Assembly (NCBI RefSeq): GCF_001314325.1
Contig: NZ_CP009431.1
Location: forward strand, 62,001 to 126,000
From: Sphingopyxis macrogoltabida
GTDB taxonomy: Bacteria > Pseudomonadota > Alphaproteobacteria > Sphingomonadales > Sphingomonadaceae
Reading direction: 5' to 3'
DNA: 64,000 nucleotides
The translations under genes were made by a program, and so were the position numbers. Under the pieces are notes generated by a model. The model had not been told where the DNA came from and did no database searches. It worked only from the letters and a program-made list of their open reading frames with translations. Below, piece after piece: positions 1 to 8,609 of this stretch (position 1 is its first letter; each line of letters opens with the position of its first letter).

Positions 1-585
1 GAGCTCCGCCGTGCTGATTTTCCAGGAGATTTTCTAGACGTCGCTGAAGAATTGTCGGTTTCGGAGTTCTTCGAGGAAGCAGGCGTATTCACGGCGACAG
101 ATCGCAGGCGCTACGCCGATGCCGAATATATCTCCGAAATTCTCGCGGCGCTCATCGACGGCGTTCAAGACAAGAAGAATCGGCTCGATGAATTCTACAT
201 TGCGCACACGACCTGGGCGCTGGAGAGTCGCAAAGCAATCGTCGCGCGCTTTGGAAATGTACTCGCCGATCTTGCGAAGATATTTGCCGAATGGCAGGGC
301 GGTATCAAGGGCACACGTTTTCGGCAGAAGGCTGATTTCTACAGCCTCTTCGTCGCTATCGACGAGCTTCAACAGGAAGGACACCGGCTCGACGAAAAGC
401 CACTCGAGGCATTAGTTCAGGACCTTCGTGGGCTGGATTACGGGATCCGGCCCGAAGCAGAGGTCGATATTCTCAGCGAATATGCGATCAAATGCGTTTC
501 TCAGGCAAACTCAGCCTCCAGCCGCCGCTGGCGCGCGGATTTTCTGAAAGCTATCTTAGCCCACATTTCCCAAGTAAGGCGCTGA
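1..585 (+). CDS. DUF262-type protein, C-terminal part (5' end outside window)
   Basis: The frame is open from base 1 to the stop at 585, so this is the 3' part of a longer gene rather than a 177-residue protein starting at the TTG at 52. The sequence has the pattern I associate with the C-terminal half of DUF262/GmrSD-like proteins: an acidic run reading FFEEAGVFT near the start, then LIDGVQDKKNRLDEFY, then a helical tail. DUF262 domains are ParB/Srx-fold NTPase or nuclease-associated domains found in GmrSD-type restriction and in SspE. No DUF1524/HNH tail follows. The gene ends 68 bp before an IS1380-type transposase gene, so the element may have inserted just behind it. Function is inferred from resemblance only. 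Confidence 0.6.
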   Translation, partial: ELRRADFPGDFLDVAEELSVSEFFEEAGVFTATDRRRYADAEYISEILAALIDGVQDKKNRLDEFYIAHTTWALESRKAIVARFGNVLADLAKIFAEWQGGIKGTRFRQKADFYSLFVAIDELQQEGHRLDEKPLEALVQDLRGLDYGIRPEAEVDILSEYAIKCVSQANSASSRRWRADFLKAILAHISQVRR

Positions 586-2093
586 TTTCGCTGTCCTGAC
601 CATTATATTTCCTATATAAAACATGGTGTTGAAGGCTGCGAGGGGCGCGTTTCATGGATCACCCAGAGGGTGCGGGCTTGCAACGGGCAGATCGGGTGGA
701 TTTCGACCCTCGCGTGCGGCTGGAATTTCGCGGCACGCAGCTCAGTTCCGACGGCGGCCTTCTGGTGATGCGCGAGCTTGATGACGCGCTCGGGTTGTCC
801 GATTTGGCGTCAGCGGCGCTGCGCGATACTCGCTCTGGCAAGAACACGGTCCATCGGCTCGACGGCCTGTTCCGGCAATCAGTCTTTGGGCGGCTGGCCG
901 GATACGAGGATGTCAACGACGCCAACCGTCTCGCCTGCGATCCGGTCATGCGCCAAGTTGTCGGCGGCAGAGCGGTCGATGCACAAGCGGCCTCGGCATC
1001 GCAGATGGGACGGTTCGAGACCGAGACGCTGGCTCTGGCCGGGAACCGTGCCGCGCTGGCCGACCTGAACGGGCAATGGATCGACCGGTTCCATGACCGT
1101 AACGGGCTGAAGTACATCGTTCTGGACATGGACAGCTCGGTCAGCCCGACCCATGGCGACCAGGAAGGGTCCGCCTGGAATGGCCATTTCGACTGTAGCT
1201 GCTATCACCCCAACTTTCTGTTCAACCAGTTCGGGATGCTGGAACGCTGCGCCCTGCGCCATGGCAACGTCCACAGCGCCGATGGCTGGCGTGATGTTCT
1301 CGACCCCGTCATTGCGCGCTACGCGGAGCGCGACCTTGGTGGCAGGTTCTTCCGGGCCGATGCTGCCTACGCGATCCCGGCGATCTATGAGCGATTGGAA
1401 GAAGCGCGGTTCTTCTACGCCATCCGGCTGCCCGCAAACGCGGTCCTCAAGGACAAGATCGCGCATCGGCTAACGCGCCCTGTCGGGCGGCCGTCACTGA
1501 CCAAGGTCAAGCGGTTCTTCGAGGAATTCGAGTATCAGGCGGCGTCCTGGGACAAGGAACGCCGGGTGATCGCCAAGATCGAATGGCATCCGGGCGAACT
1601 GTTCCCGCGTGTCGGCTTCATCGTCACCAACCTGCCGATGGAGCCGGACTGGGTGGTGCGGTTCTACAACCAGCGCGGCACCGCCGAGCAGCACATCAAA
1701 GAGGGCAAATACGCCTTTCGCTGGACGCGGCTGTCGTGCCGGAAGTTCCGCGACAATGAGGTGCGGCTGCAACTGCACGCCCTGGCGTACAACCTGGCCA
1801 CCTTCTTGCGCTGCATCGAGCTGCCCGAGGCCATGGCCGACTGGTCGTTGACCAGCCTGCAACTGAAGCTGATCAAGATCGGGGCACGTGTGGTCCGTCA
1901 CGCCCGCACCATCACCTTCCAGCTGGCCGAGGTCGCTGTCACCGGCACGATGGTACGCGCCATCCTCGCCGCTATCCGCCGATTGCGAGCGCCACCGCTA
2001 TGCGCATGATCGCGATCCACGCTCAAACTGAACGAAAGCGGCTGGACAGATCTGTCCGCTGCGCTGAAAAACGCCGCCCCTGGGCAAGGAAAC
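586..2093 (+). mobile_element. IS1380-family insertion sequence (boundaries provisional)
   Basis: An intact transposase gene sits between unrelated genes. I could not define the termini. A loosely similar inverted pair (AGGGGCGCGTTT near 637-648, and the complement of AGGGGCGGCGTTT near 2068-2081) is the best terminal-repeat candidate, but it lies very close to the transposase start. The limits given are the neighbouring gene end and this right-hand candidate. No target duplication was identified. Confidence 0.4.
654..2009 (+). CDS. IS1380-family DDE transposase
   Basis: The 451-residue product has the layout of the DDE group-1 transposases of IS1380-type elements. It opens with a segment reading DFDPRVRLEFRGTQLSSDGG, followed by a helical domain, then a catalytic core with YIVLDMDSSV (first Asp, about residue 159) and FFRADAAYAIP (second Asp, about residue 235), and a late segment reading RFYNQRGTAEQHIKEGK that carries the catalytic Glu. 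Length is normal for the family (about 430-460 residues), so the enzyme looks intact. It would cut and paste its own element. It is transcribed in the same direction as the DUF262 fragment upstream and the porin downstream. Confidence 0.9.
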   Translation: MDHPEGAGLQRADRVDFDPRVRLEFRGTQLSSDGGLLVMRELDDALGLSDLASAALRDTRSGKNTVHRLDGLFRQSVFGRLAGYEDVNDANRLACDPVMRQVVGGRAVDAQAASASQMGRFETETLALAGNRAALADLNGQWIDRFHDRNGLKYIVLDMDSSVSPTHGDQEGSAWNGHFDCSCYHPNFLFNQFGMLERCALRHGNVHSADGWRDVLDPVIARYAERDLGGRFFRADAAYAIPAIYERLEEARFFYAIRLPANAVLKDKIAHRLTRPVGRPSLTKVKRFFEEFEYQAASWDKERRVIAKIEWHPGELFPRVGFIVTNLPMEPDWVVRFYNQRGTAEQHIKEGKYAFRWTRLSCRKFRDNEVRLQLHALAYNLATFLRCIELPEAMADWSLTSLQLKLIKIGARVVRHARTITFQLAEVAVTGTMVRAILAAIRRLRAPPLCA

Positions 2094-2230
2094 AGCGGCT
2101 TCGCGGTCTGATCCGTCCAGATCCAGCAGTCTGCGCGACCGCAGGTGCCGCTTGCGGCAGAAAATCCTTGTCTAGCGCTCGGATACAGGCGATCTTCACC
2201 TCAAACGCCACGCCACTTGGGGAATGCAGG

Positions 2231-3601
2231 ATGAATCGTTTTTTCCTCGCCGCCGCCGCGCCGGTGGCTATCCTCGTTGCGACCCCGGCGCTGGCGCAGT
2301 CTGCCGAAAGCCTTGCGGAGATGCATCAACAGATCGCGGAGATGAAGGCGGAGCAAGCGCGCGCCGGTGCACGCATCGCACAGCTTGAAGCGCAGCTTGC
2401 CGCTGCCCAGCCGGGCAACGCTCAGACCCCGGCGCCCGCGGCAGCGGCGCCCGTGATGCAGCAGGCATCCCGCGCTTCGAGTTCACCAGTGCTTTTCCAG
2501 ACGGCGCAATACACGCCGGGTGCCGCTGCGCCCGTCAACCCGGCGGGTGGGTCCGCCCCGGGCCCATTGCCGGCTTCGGTGCCCTCAAAGCTGACCGTGA
2601 ACGGTGACTTGCGCGTGCGTTACGAGTCGAATTTCGGCCGCACCGGAGTCCGCGACCGCGATCGCGGCGTGCTTCGCGCACGTCTGCGCGCGGCATATGC
2701 GGTTAATCGGTGGCTGACGATCGGCGGGCAGCTCGGGACCGGCGACAACGACGACCCCAATTCAACCGACCAGACACTCGGCAATTTCGTGGACGACCTG
2801 ACCGTCAGTCTCGACCAGGCCTATATGCGTGGCACTTTTGGCGATTTGACGCTGGTTGCCGGCAAGATCCCGCAGCCATTTGTCCGCACCGAGCTGGTGT
2901 GGGACGGCGACGTCAATCCGCAAGGCGTGTCCGGGGCGTACAGGCTGCCGCTCGGCGGGGGCGCTTCGGCCAAGGCGGTCGGCATGTATTTCCTCATCGA
3001 CGAGGCCACCGGCGGTGAGGACAGCCGCATGATCGGCGGCCAACTGCAGTTAGAGACGGCGGCTTCCGCGCCGGTGAAGGTTGAGCTCGCGGCAAGCTAT
3101 TACGACTATCGGCTGTCGAGCCTGGCCGGTGGCGACACTGGCGATTTCCGCACCAACCGTTTCGCGGCGGGGCAGTATCTGTCCGATTTCAACCTGCTCA
3201 ACCTGATCGGCGCGGTCCAGTTCAACGGGCTGGGAGAGAGCTGGCCAGTGCGGATCGTCGCCGACTATGTCCACAACTTTGGCGCGACCACCGATCAGGA
3301 TAGCGGCTTCGGCGTCGATCTGCTGTTCGGACGCGGGAGCAAGGTGCATGATTGGCGGTTCGGCTATGGCTATGCGGAAACGGGTGTCGATGCCGTGCTG
3401 GCGGCATTCAGCCACGACAACACCGATCTGGCGACCAACTATCGGCAGCACACGCTGCTGGTCGACTACGTCGTGGTGCCGAACGTCATCCTGAACGCCA
3501 CTTATTATCGTTATCAAGCCAAGTCGCCGCTATTTACCCCGGCGTTCAGCGCAAGCGAATGGGCCAACCGTTTGCGGCTCAACATGCTGGTAAACTTCTG
3601 A
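2231..3601 (+). CDS. Putative outer-membrane porin
   Basis: The 456-residue product begins with a signal peptide (MNRFFLAAAAPVAILVATPA, cleavage after ALAQ). A heptad-rich coiled coil follows (roughly residues 25-60, EMHQQIAEMKAEQARAG), then an Ala/Pro linker, then a beta-rich domain from about residue 120 (LTVNGDLRVRYESNFG) that ends in an aromatic residue (NMLVNF), as expected for a barrel inserted by BAM. The coiled coil plus barrel resembles the uncharacterised 'putative porin' family of alphaproteobacteria. A longer frame starts upstream at 2000, but the ATG at 2231 is preceded by a purine-rich ribosome site and starts the signal peptide, so I chose it. Substrate unknown; a truncated TSUP anion-exporter gene follows. 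Confidence 0.8.
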   Translation: MNRFFLAAAAPVAILVATPALAQSAESLAEMHQQIAEMKAEQARAGARIAQLEAQLAAAQPGNAQTPAPAAAAPVMQQASRASSSPVLFQTAQYTPGAAAPVNPAGGSAPGPLPASVPSKLTVNGDLRVRYESNFGRTGVRDRDRGVLRARLRAAYAVNRWLTIGGQLGTGDNDDPNSTDQTLGNFVDDLTVSLDQAYMRGTFGDLTLVAGKIPQPFVRTELVWDGDVNPQGVSGAYRLPLGGGASAKAVGMYFLIDEATGGEDSRMIGGQLQLETAASAPVKVELAASYYDYRLSSLAGGDTGDFRTNRFAAGQYLSDFNLLNLIGAVQFNGLGESWPVRIVADYVHNFGATTDQDSGFGVDLLFGRGSKVHDWRFGYGYAETGVDAVLAAFSHDNTDLATNYRQHTLLVDYVVVPNVILNATYYRYQAKSPLFTPAFSASEWANRLRLNMLVNF

Positions 3602-3847
3602 CGCAATTCAGGCGCGCTCCGAAATATTGGTTGATCAGCAACGCCACTTCCGAGCGCGCCATCCAACCGCGGGACACTCGCGTCGATCGCTTGCCATCGG
3701 ATGCAGGATGCCTTGCTCGTCATCCCTGGCCGCCCATGCCCAACGCGTTTGTACGCGCTAGGCAAATTCTTTTGCCTTCCGGCAGCAGAATGGCAGCGAT
3801 TTGCGTTATGGTAGTCGCTTGAAACAGAGAAGATTGACGACGACCGG

Positions 3848-4430
3848 ATGATCGCAGCACTGATTGTCCTCTGCGCATTTCTCACGTCGATTCTGTCCGG
3901 CATCTTCGGCATGGCGGGCGGCTTGATCCTGATGGGCCTGCTCGCCTGGTTGCTGCCGATCACGACCGCGCTCGCCCTTCACGGCATGATCCAGTTTGCG
4001 TCGAACCTGTGGCGGGTGATCCTGCACCGCCGGTACGTCGCATGGCGCGTGCTCATCACTTTTGGAATGGGCGCAATCGCGGCGATGGCGTTCTTTGCGC
4101 TGATCACCTTCGAACCTGCAAAGCTCTACGTTTTTCTCGGTCTCGGCCTCATGCCGATCCTGATATGGTTGCCTGAGCGATGGCTCCGCCTCGAAGCGTC
4201 GAACCCCTGGCAGTCGCTGGTCGGCGGCTTCGTGTCGACGGGCCTCTCGCTCGTCTCGGGCGTGTCAGGACCGGTGACTGATCTATTGTTCGTCCGCACT
4301 CGCCTCAACCGGCATCAGGTGGTCGCGACAAAGGCAGTGATGCAGGCGATCGGCCATGCCTCGAAAGTCGTGGTCTATGGCGGCGTACTGCTCAGCCCTG
4401 CCGCGCGCGCAGCGATTCCGCTCTTAGCTG
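3848..4430 (+). pseudogene. TSUP (TauE/SafE) family permease, 3' truncated
   Basis: The first ~195 residues form a typical TSUP permease: helices with the glycine motif GIFGMAGGLILMG (about residues 19-31) and the second-repeat motif SGVSGPVTDLLFV. TSUP proteins move small anions such as sulfite or organosulfonates. The family normally has about 250 residues with a further helix pair. Here the similarity stops near LLSPAARAAIPL, and the frame runs on through unrelated sequence and into the transposon end (nominal stop 4906). I therefore treat it as truncated. The breakpoint near 4430 lies about 190 bp before the Tn3-type end, so it was made by a different event from the transposon insertion. 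Confidence 0.7.
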
Positions 4431-4620
4431 GGACGTATCGCGCTGCACCGCCCACCGGCGACGATGGGGCGATATTCTATCGCTTGATGGACGGCTACGC
4501 GAAGGCTGACGGCGGGGGCATGTGCCCCCCGACTGAACACGAATGCCCTGCCGGCGCCGGGCTCGTCGACGTACACGATGGTGCTCTGCTTGCGTGGGGT
4601 CCAAGCGAAGTGGTTTTTCA
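4424..4620 (-). pseudogene. Minus-strand ORF interrupted by the 34-kb transposon (3' part)
   Basis: Reading leftward from the transposon edge, this stretch encodes about 64 codons (NHFAWTPRKQSTIVYVDEPG onward) ending with TAA at 4426-4424. If the region 4621-38582 and one copy of the TTTCA duplication are removed, the frame joins exactly to codons at 38612-38583 (MDPADVVGLK), giving a 73-residue ORF. The restored frame supports the insertion model. I do not recognise the protein. The frame upstream of that ATG is open for about 19 codons and then hits a stop, so the original gene may already have been a fragment. Confidence 0.4.
4616..4620. repeat. Target-site duplication TTTCA, left copy
   Basis: The five bases before the outer left inverted repeat (begins 4621) are TTTCA, identical to the five after the right inverted repeat (38583-38587). 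Five-base duplications are the hallmark of Tn3-family insertion. The flank of the inner left repeat (ATCAA, 35209-35213) does not match. Confidence 0.75.
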
Positions 4621-4939
4621 GGGGGCGTTTGCGGGAGGGGGCGGAATCCTACGCCAAGCTCGCCCAGATAGCCGGCGCGAGATCTTACTTGTTGCTGCCT
4701 TCTACGGTCGCGCCAGAAAGGCGACGGCTCAGTTCTATCCGGCGATGGCTACGCATTTTGAAGGTGTCTGGCCCAACGCGCCGATACTCAATGAAGCCGA
4801 GAGAACGCCAAAATCGCTCTGCCGCTTCATTCGCTTCCAGCACGGCCAACCGAATCTCTGTGGCACCTCTCGCAGCGGCCCAGCTTTCGACCGTCGAGTA
4901 AATTGAGCGTCCGACGCCACGACCACGCTGTGCGGCATC
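4621..4939 (+). repeat. Left-end repeat, outer copy (319 bp)
   Basis: By eye this segment is identical to 35214-35532, beginning with the 38-bp Tn3 inverted repeat and running into the coding sequence of the GNAT gene. Identity stops sharply after GTGCGGCATC. Two directly repeated left ends with a single right end define nested transposons of about 34 kb and 3.4 kb. Confidence 0.9.
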
Positions 4940-5215
4940 TACGATCATGAAGCCGAGATACCATGTGCCATCACGCGGATAATCGCGGAGGATGGCCGCG
5001 ATTGCATATAGGCCGCCAGGCCCCTTCCATCCCAGGACAGCTTGATTGTGGGCGCTCTTTTCGGGCGGCACATCGGAGAAAAGCTCGCGAGCATCGTCCA
5101 GCGTGGGCGCGGCCCCGTCCTGCAACAGGAAATAGTCGCTGCAACGGTTGTACAGGTCTGCAACGTCTGCGGCGTCCGCTTGGGTAAGTTTGATCGGGGC
5201 TCCCGTCATCATCAT
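4685..5215 (-). CDS. GNAT-family N-acetyltransferase (transposon passenger)
   Basis: The product of 176 residues starts MMMTGAPIKLTQ and has the acetyl-CoA binding motif of GNAT enzymes (AAQRGRGVGRSIY, the Q/RxxGxG/A signature), followed by EIRLAVLEANEAAERFWRSLGF, the usual beta4-alpha4 region. The start at 5215 overlaps the stop of the tnpR remnant (5212-5214), so the two were probably translationally coupled. A longer frame to 5446 only reads the resolvase fragment in another frame. It may acetylate a small molecule or a toxin-like target; the substrate cannot be read. The 3' half is duplicated at 35278-35532, where the gene is cut off. Confidence 0.8.
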   Translation of the reverse strand: MMMTGAPIKLTQADAADVADLYNRCSDYFLLQDGAAPTLDDARELFSDVPPEKSAHNQAVLGWKGPGGLYAIAAILRDYPRDGTWYLGFMIVDAAQRGRGVGRSIYSTVESWAAARGATEIRLAVLEANEAAERFWRSLGFIEYRRVGPDTFKMRSHRRIELSRRLSGATVEGSNK

Positions 5216-5427
5216 CGCGTTTTGGCAGCAAGCACGCGCTGACCGTAATCCCGGAGTTCCCCGTTGGGACCGACATAGCGGTAGAGAGTGACGCGCTCGA
5301 TCCCGAGTTCCTTGCAGAGGTCGGAAACGGACGTGTCGCGTTGGGCCATAGCAGCCTGAGCGAGCCGCACCTGGGCCTTGGAGAGGGCGAACTTGCGGCC
5401 ACCCTTGCGTCCCCGCGCGCGGGCAGC
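5212..5427 (-). pseudogene. tnpR: Tn3 resolvase (tnpR) C-terminal fragment
   Basis: Read on the minus strand, the ~71 codons up to the TGA at 5214-5212 give RGRKGGRKFALSKAQVRLAQ, then SDLCKELGIERVTLYRYVGP. This is the DNA-binding helix-turn-helix tail of a serine resolvase. The catalytic domain is missing because the Tn402-like element begins at 5428. It is the original resolvase of the surrounding Tn3-type transposon and is presumably inactive. The intact resolvase at 9392-9970 is the natural candidate for a replacement, or is the remaining partner from another Tn3 unit. Confidence 0.8.
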
Positions 5428-5453
5428 TGTCAGTTTTCGAAGCCAATGTCAGC
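5428..5453 (+). repeat. Tn402-like left terminal inverted repeat
   Basis: Starts TGTCAGTTTTCGAAG and ends ATGTCAGC. It pairs with the inverted copy at 9244-9269, with differences at four internal positions. The internal repetition of TGTCA within the end is typical of TniA binding sites. Confidence 0.75.
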
Positions 5454-5490
5454 GAAAGCCGAATGAACGCTTGCTAAGCGGGGCCGGCGT

Positions 5491-7233
5491 TTGTCACACT
5501 CGGCGTCGCTGGTGATCGGAGTCGATGTCAGCAGCTTGCACTTCCCTCGAAGTGGAGGTCGGCAGTTGGCGGAAGCAGCTTCGGACCTGAGCCTCGTTCC
5601 CGGGCCGTCATGGCAGGAGGCAGAGCGACGTGCGGCGGTGCTTCGGCCACTGGCGGCGCTGCCGGCCTGTCCCCGCGAGCAGGTCCGCGCAGCCGCAGTC
5701 GTCTTGGGCGTGTCCGAGCGTCAGGTTTACCGCTTGCTCCGAAAATGCCGCGAGGGCGGCGGTACGGTAACCACGCTGGTCAGCAGCGGATCGGATGGCG
5801 GGCGCGGCAAGAGGCGGATCGAGGAGCGCCGCGAGGCCCTGATCCGCGATGCCGTAGCCGAACTGTACCTGACGCCGCAGCGGCTGTCGGCCGAGAAGAT
5901 CGTGGTCGAGGTTCGCCGGCGCGCCCGCGACCAGCATGTGCGCCCGCCATCGGCGAGTACCGTCCGGCGCAGGATCGCGGCTTTGTCGCAGGAAGAGCGG
6001 CGTAGACGCGGTGACGTGGCTGTTCCGGAAGCGGTGCTGGGATCGACCGTGACCGCCCAGGCGCCGCTCGACGTGGTGCAGATAGACCATACGCCAGTGG
6101 ACCTCATCCTGGTCGATCCGATCGAGCGCCGCCCGATCGGCCGCCCCTGGGTGACGGTCGCAATCGACGTGTTCAGCCGCTGCATCGCCGGCCTCCTCGT
6201 GACGCTGGAAGCACCGTCCGCTACCAGCGTCGGGCTGTGCCTGGCGCATGTCGCGTCGGACAAGCGGTCGTGGCTGACAGCTATCGGGGTCGATGCGGAC
6301 TGGCCGGTGATGGGACGCCCCCGGCAGATCGGCGTGGACAATGCCGCCGAGTTCCACTCCGAAGCTCTGGAACGCGGCTGCGCCCAGCACGACATCACGA
6401 TCGACTGGCGACCATTCGGGCGACCGCAGGTCGGTGGTGTCGTGGAACGGGTGATCGGCACGCTGATGGAGTTGGTGCATGGCCTGCCCGGCACGACCTT
6501 CTCCAACGTCATGCAGCGTGGACGCTACGACAGCGACAAGGCCGCGTGCCTGACGCTCGCCGAGCTGGAACGATGGTTGGCCGTCGCCATCGCCAAGCTC
6601 TACCATCTGCGTCCCCATGCCGGGTTGGACGGCGAAGCCCCATTACAACGCTATCAGGAAGGCGTGCGCGCCCTTGCCACCGAAGGACTGGCACCGCCGT
6701 CGCCGCGTGATCCGCGCGCGTTCCTGATCGACTTTCTGCCTGTGGTCCGGCGGACCTTGCGGCGCGACGGGGTAGTGATCGACCACATCCACTATTTTTC
6801 GGATGCGCTGAAGCCCTGGATTGAACGGGACGGACCACCCCGGCGCATACTCATCCGCCGCGATCCCCGCGACCTCAGCCGCATCTATGTCCACGACCCC
6901 GACGACGGTGGCTATCTCGAAGTCGGCTACCGTGAACTTTCCCGGCCACCCGTCTCGCTATGGGAACACCGTCTCGCCCGATCCCGCCTGCGTCGCCAAC
7001 GGCAAAGTGAGATAGACGAAGGCATACTGTTCGCCGGGATCGAGGAGATGCGTGAGATCGAGGTCCAAGCGCGAACCGCGACGCGCACGACCCGGCGCAA
7101 TCAGGCCCGCCGGCTTGGGCTGCGTGTCATCACCGATCCCGCCCCACGGTTGAGCGAACCTGCTTCGCCTTGGCCTGTGCGAGCGGTCGATGGCACGGCA
7201 TCATCCGAGCCTTTCGATGTAGAGGAGTGGTGA
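5491..7233 (+). CDS. tniA: TniA-type DDE transposase (Mu/Tn7 TnsB-like)
   Basis: The product of up to 580 residues has an N-terminal helix-turn-helix region (LGVSERQVYRLLRKCREGGG, about residues 74-93). An rve-fold integrase core follows with the DDE triad visible as VQIDHTPVD, IGVDNAAEFHS and GGVVERVIGTL, and then a Mu-transposase-type C-terminal beta barrel (LRRDGVVIDHIHYFSDAL). This arrangement and length fit TniA. The given start is a TTG; a GTG a few codons downstream is possible. It is followed two bases after its stop by tniB. It catalyses strand transfer of the element ends together with TniB and TniQ. The protein looks intact. Confidence 0.88.
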   Translation: MSHSASLVIGVDVSSLHFPRSGGRQLAEAASDLSLVPGPSWQEAERRAAVLRPLAALPACPREQVRAAAVVLGVSERQVYRLLRKCREGGGTVTTLVSSGSDGGRGKRRIEERREALIRDAVAELYLTPQRLSAEKIVVEVRRRARDQHVRPPSASTVRRRIAALSQEERRRRGDVAVPEAVLGSTVTAQAPLDVVQIDHTPVDLILVDPIERRPIGRPWVTVAIDVFSRCIAGLLVTLEAPSATSVGLCLAHVASDKRSWLTAIGVDADWPVMGRPRQIGVDNAAEFHSEALERGCAQHDITIDWRPFGRPQVGGVVERVIGTLMELVHGLPGTTFSNVMQRGRYDSDKAACLTLAELERWLAVAIAKLYHLRPHAGLDGEAPLQRYQEGVRALATEGLAPPSPRDPRAFLIDFLPVVRRTLRRDGVVIDHIHYFSDALKPWIERDGPPRRILIRRDPRDLSRIYVHDPDDGGYLEVGYRELSRPPVSLWEHRLARSRLRRQRQSEIDEGILFAGIEEMREIEVQARTATRTTRRNQARRLGLRVITDPAPRLSEPASPWPVRAVDGTASSEPFDVEEW

Positions 7234-7235
7234 GC

Positions 7236-8153
7236 ATGATGGGCGAGCCGGATCATCTCTCGCCCGCTGCCCGCCCTATCGCCGACCTGCCATCGTCGGA
7301 GCGCCTGGCGCATATGCACGGCCAATGGTGGATCGCTCATCCCCACGCGGAAGCGGCCCTGGCGCGGCTCGACGACGCCTTCCGATTTGGGCCAGGCCGC
7401 GTCCGGCCGCCCAACCTGCTGATCGTGGGGCCGACTAATAACGGCAAGAGCATGATCGCCGAGAAGTTTCGGCGCCTGCATCCGCCGTCACCAAGTTCGT
7501 GCGGCCAGCGCGAAGTCGTGCCGGTCGTGGTGATGCAGATGCCGACCGAACCAAGCGTCCGACGCTTCTACGGTGCGATCCTGACGGCGCTCAACGCGCC
7601 AGTGTCGTTCAACCTCCCCGGCGAACGTCTCGAACGCTATGCACTCGACCTTCTGCGCGCGGTCGAGGTGCGGGTGCTGATCGTGGACGAGCTGCACAAC
7701 CTGCTCGCCGGCACGCACCGTCGCCGCGCCGAATTCCTGAACATGCTCCGCTTTCTCGGCAACACGCTCCGCATCCCGATCGTCGGCCTGGGCACCAAAC
7801 AGGCTCAGATCGCGGTGCGCAGCGATGACCAGCTTGAGAACCGCTTCGAGCCGATCCCGCTACCGGCATGGCAGGACGACGGTGTGTTCGCGCGCCTCCT
7901 CGCCAGTTTCGAGCGCGCGTTGCCTTTGCGCGAACGATCGGCGTTGGCGGACGCTCCTGAAATACGCAGTATGGTGCTGCGCCGATCGACCGGCCTGATC
8001 GGCGAGGTCGCGGCCTTGCTCACTGCCGCGACGGTTCATGCGCTGCTGCATGGACGCGAACGGATCGACCGCGTGATGCTTGAAGGGTGCGACTTTCGTG
8101 GGCCGGACGAACGGCGCGCCCTGTTCGAAGCGTCCTTCCCCCGTGTTCGATGA
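7236..8153 (+). CDS. tniB: TniB-type AAA+ transposition ATPase
   Basis: The 305-residue product shows a Walker A motif NLLIVGPTNNGKS (about residues 62-74), a Walker B motif RVLIVDELHNLL (about 146-157), and sensor-like GLGTKQAQIAV, as in TniB/TnsC/MuB target-selection ATPases. The ATG at 7236 directly follows the tniA stop (7231-7233); a GTG at 7230 would overlap it. It would bind target DNA and activate TniA. Length is normal for TniB. Confidence 0.88.
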   Translation: MMGEPDHLSPAARPIADLPSSERLAHMHGQWWIAHPHAEAALARLDDAFRFGPGRVRPPNLLIVGPTNNGKSMIAEKFRRLHPPSPSSCGQREVVPVVVMQMPTEPSVRRFYGAILTALNAPVSFNLPGERLERYALDLLRAVEVRVLIVDELHNLLAGTHRRRAEFLNMLRFLGNTLRIPIVGLGTKQAQIAVRSDDQLENRFEPIPLPAWQDDGVFARLLASFERALPLRERSALADAPEIRSMVLRRSTGLIGEVAALLTAATVHALLHGRERIDRVMLEGCDFRGPDERRALFEASFPRVR

Positions 8154-8529
8154 AGTCGAGCTGATGGGCGACCTACCGCGCCCGCGCTGGCCGCTGCATC
8201 CGCAACCGCGTCCGTTGGAGAGGCTGGACACTTACGTCCGCAGACTGGCCGACACCTACGGCATGGGTGTAGCGACCTTCTGTCGATATGGCCTTGGCTG
8301 CAATGTCGGCGATCTTGACCGCTGCGCGGACGATCCGCCCCAAGCCTTGCTGGAACGCCTGTCGAGCGGCACCGGTCAGTCGATCCGCCGGCTCCGCAAC
8401 ATGACCGACGCCCGTTGCCATGCTCGAACCAAGGTGGCGGCGCGCTGGGTAATCCGCTGCGATCCAGAAATCGTCCACAAAATGCGGTTCAGATTTTCTG
8501 GACACGGCGGGTTTGTGGACAGTATTTAG
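8143..8529 (+). pseudogene. tniQ: TniQ, truncated after the N-terminal region
   Basis: The frame overlaps the end of tniB and begins with a TniQ-like N terminus (LMGDLPRPRWPLHPQPRPLERLDTYVRRLADTYGM), which matches the opening domain of TniQ/TnsD proteins. TniQ is normally about 400 residues. Here similarity is lost around residue 95 and the frame runs into the res region, ending at 8529 after about 128 residues. A deletion between the TniQ N terminus and the res site is the simplest explanation. Without TniQ the element may be unable to transpose by itself. The exact start (GTG at 8143 or a later ATG) is uncertain. Confidence 0.65.
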
Positions 8530-8580
8530 AGACGGTCGGCGCCCGATTTTGCGAGTGCTGGCCCGCTTGTCCACAAACCG
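8473..8580. promoter_or_regulatory. res site region of the Tn402-like element
   Basis: Between the tniQ remnant and tniR, the motif GTCCACAAA occurs at about 8472 and 8569, and its inverted form TTTGTGGAC at about 8511. Repeated, oppositely oriented short motifs just before a serine resolvase gene are the usual form of a res site. The resolvase would act here to resolve cointegrates and probably represses its own promoter. Confidence 0.6.
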
Positions 8581-8609
8581 AGCGGATTAGGGACAGGGGT
8601 TACACCACG

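Noticed and set aside
5608..6618. Minus-strand 336-codon frame opposite tniA
   Set aside because: Antisense shadow of the transposase gene; composition is His/Gln/Arg rich with no family pattern.
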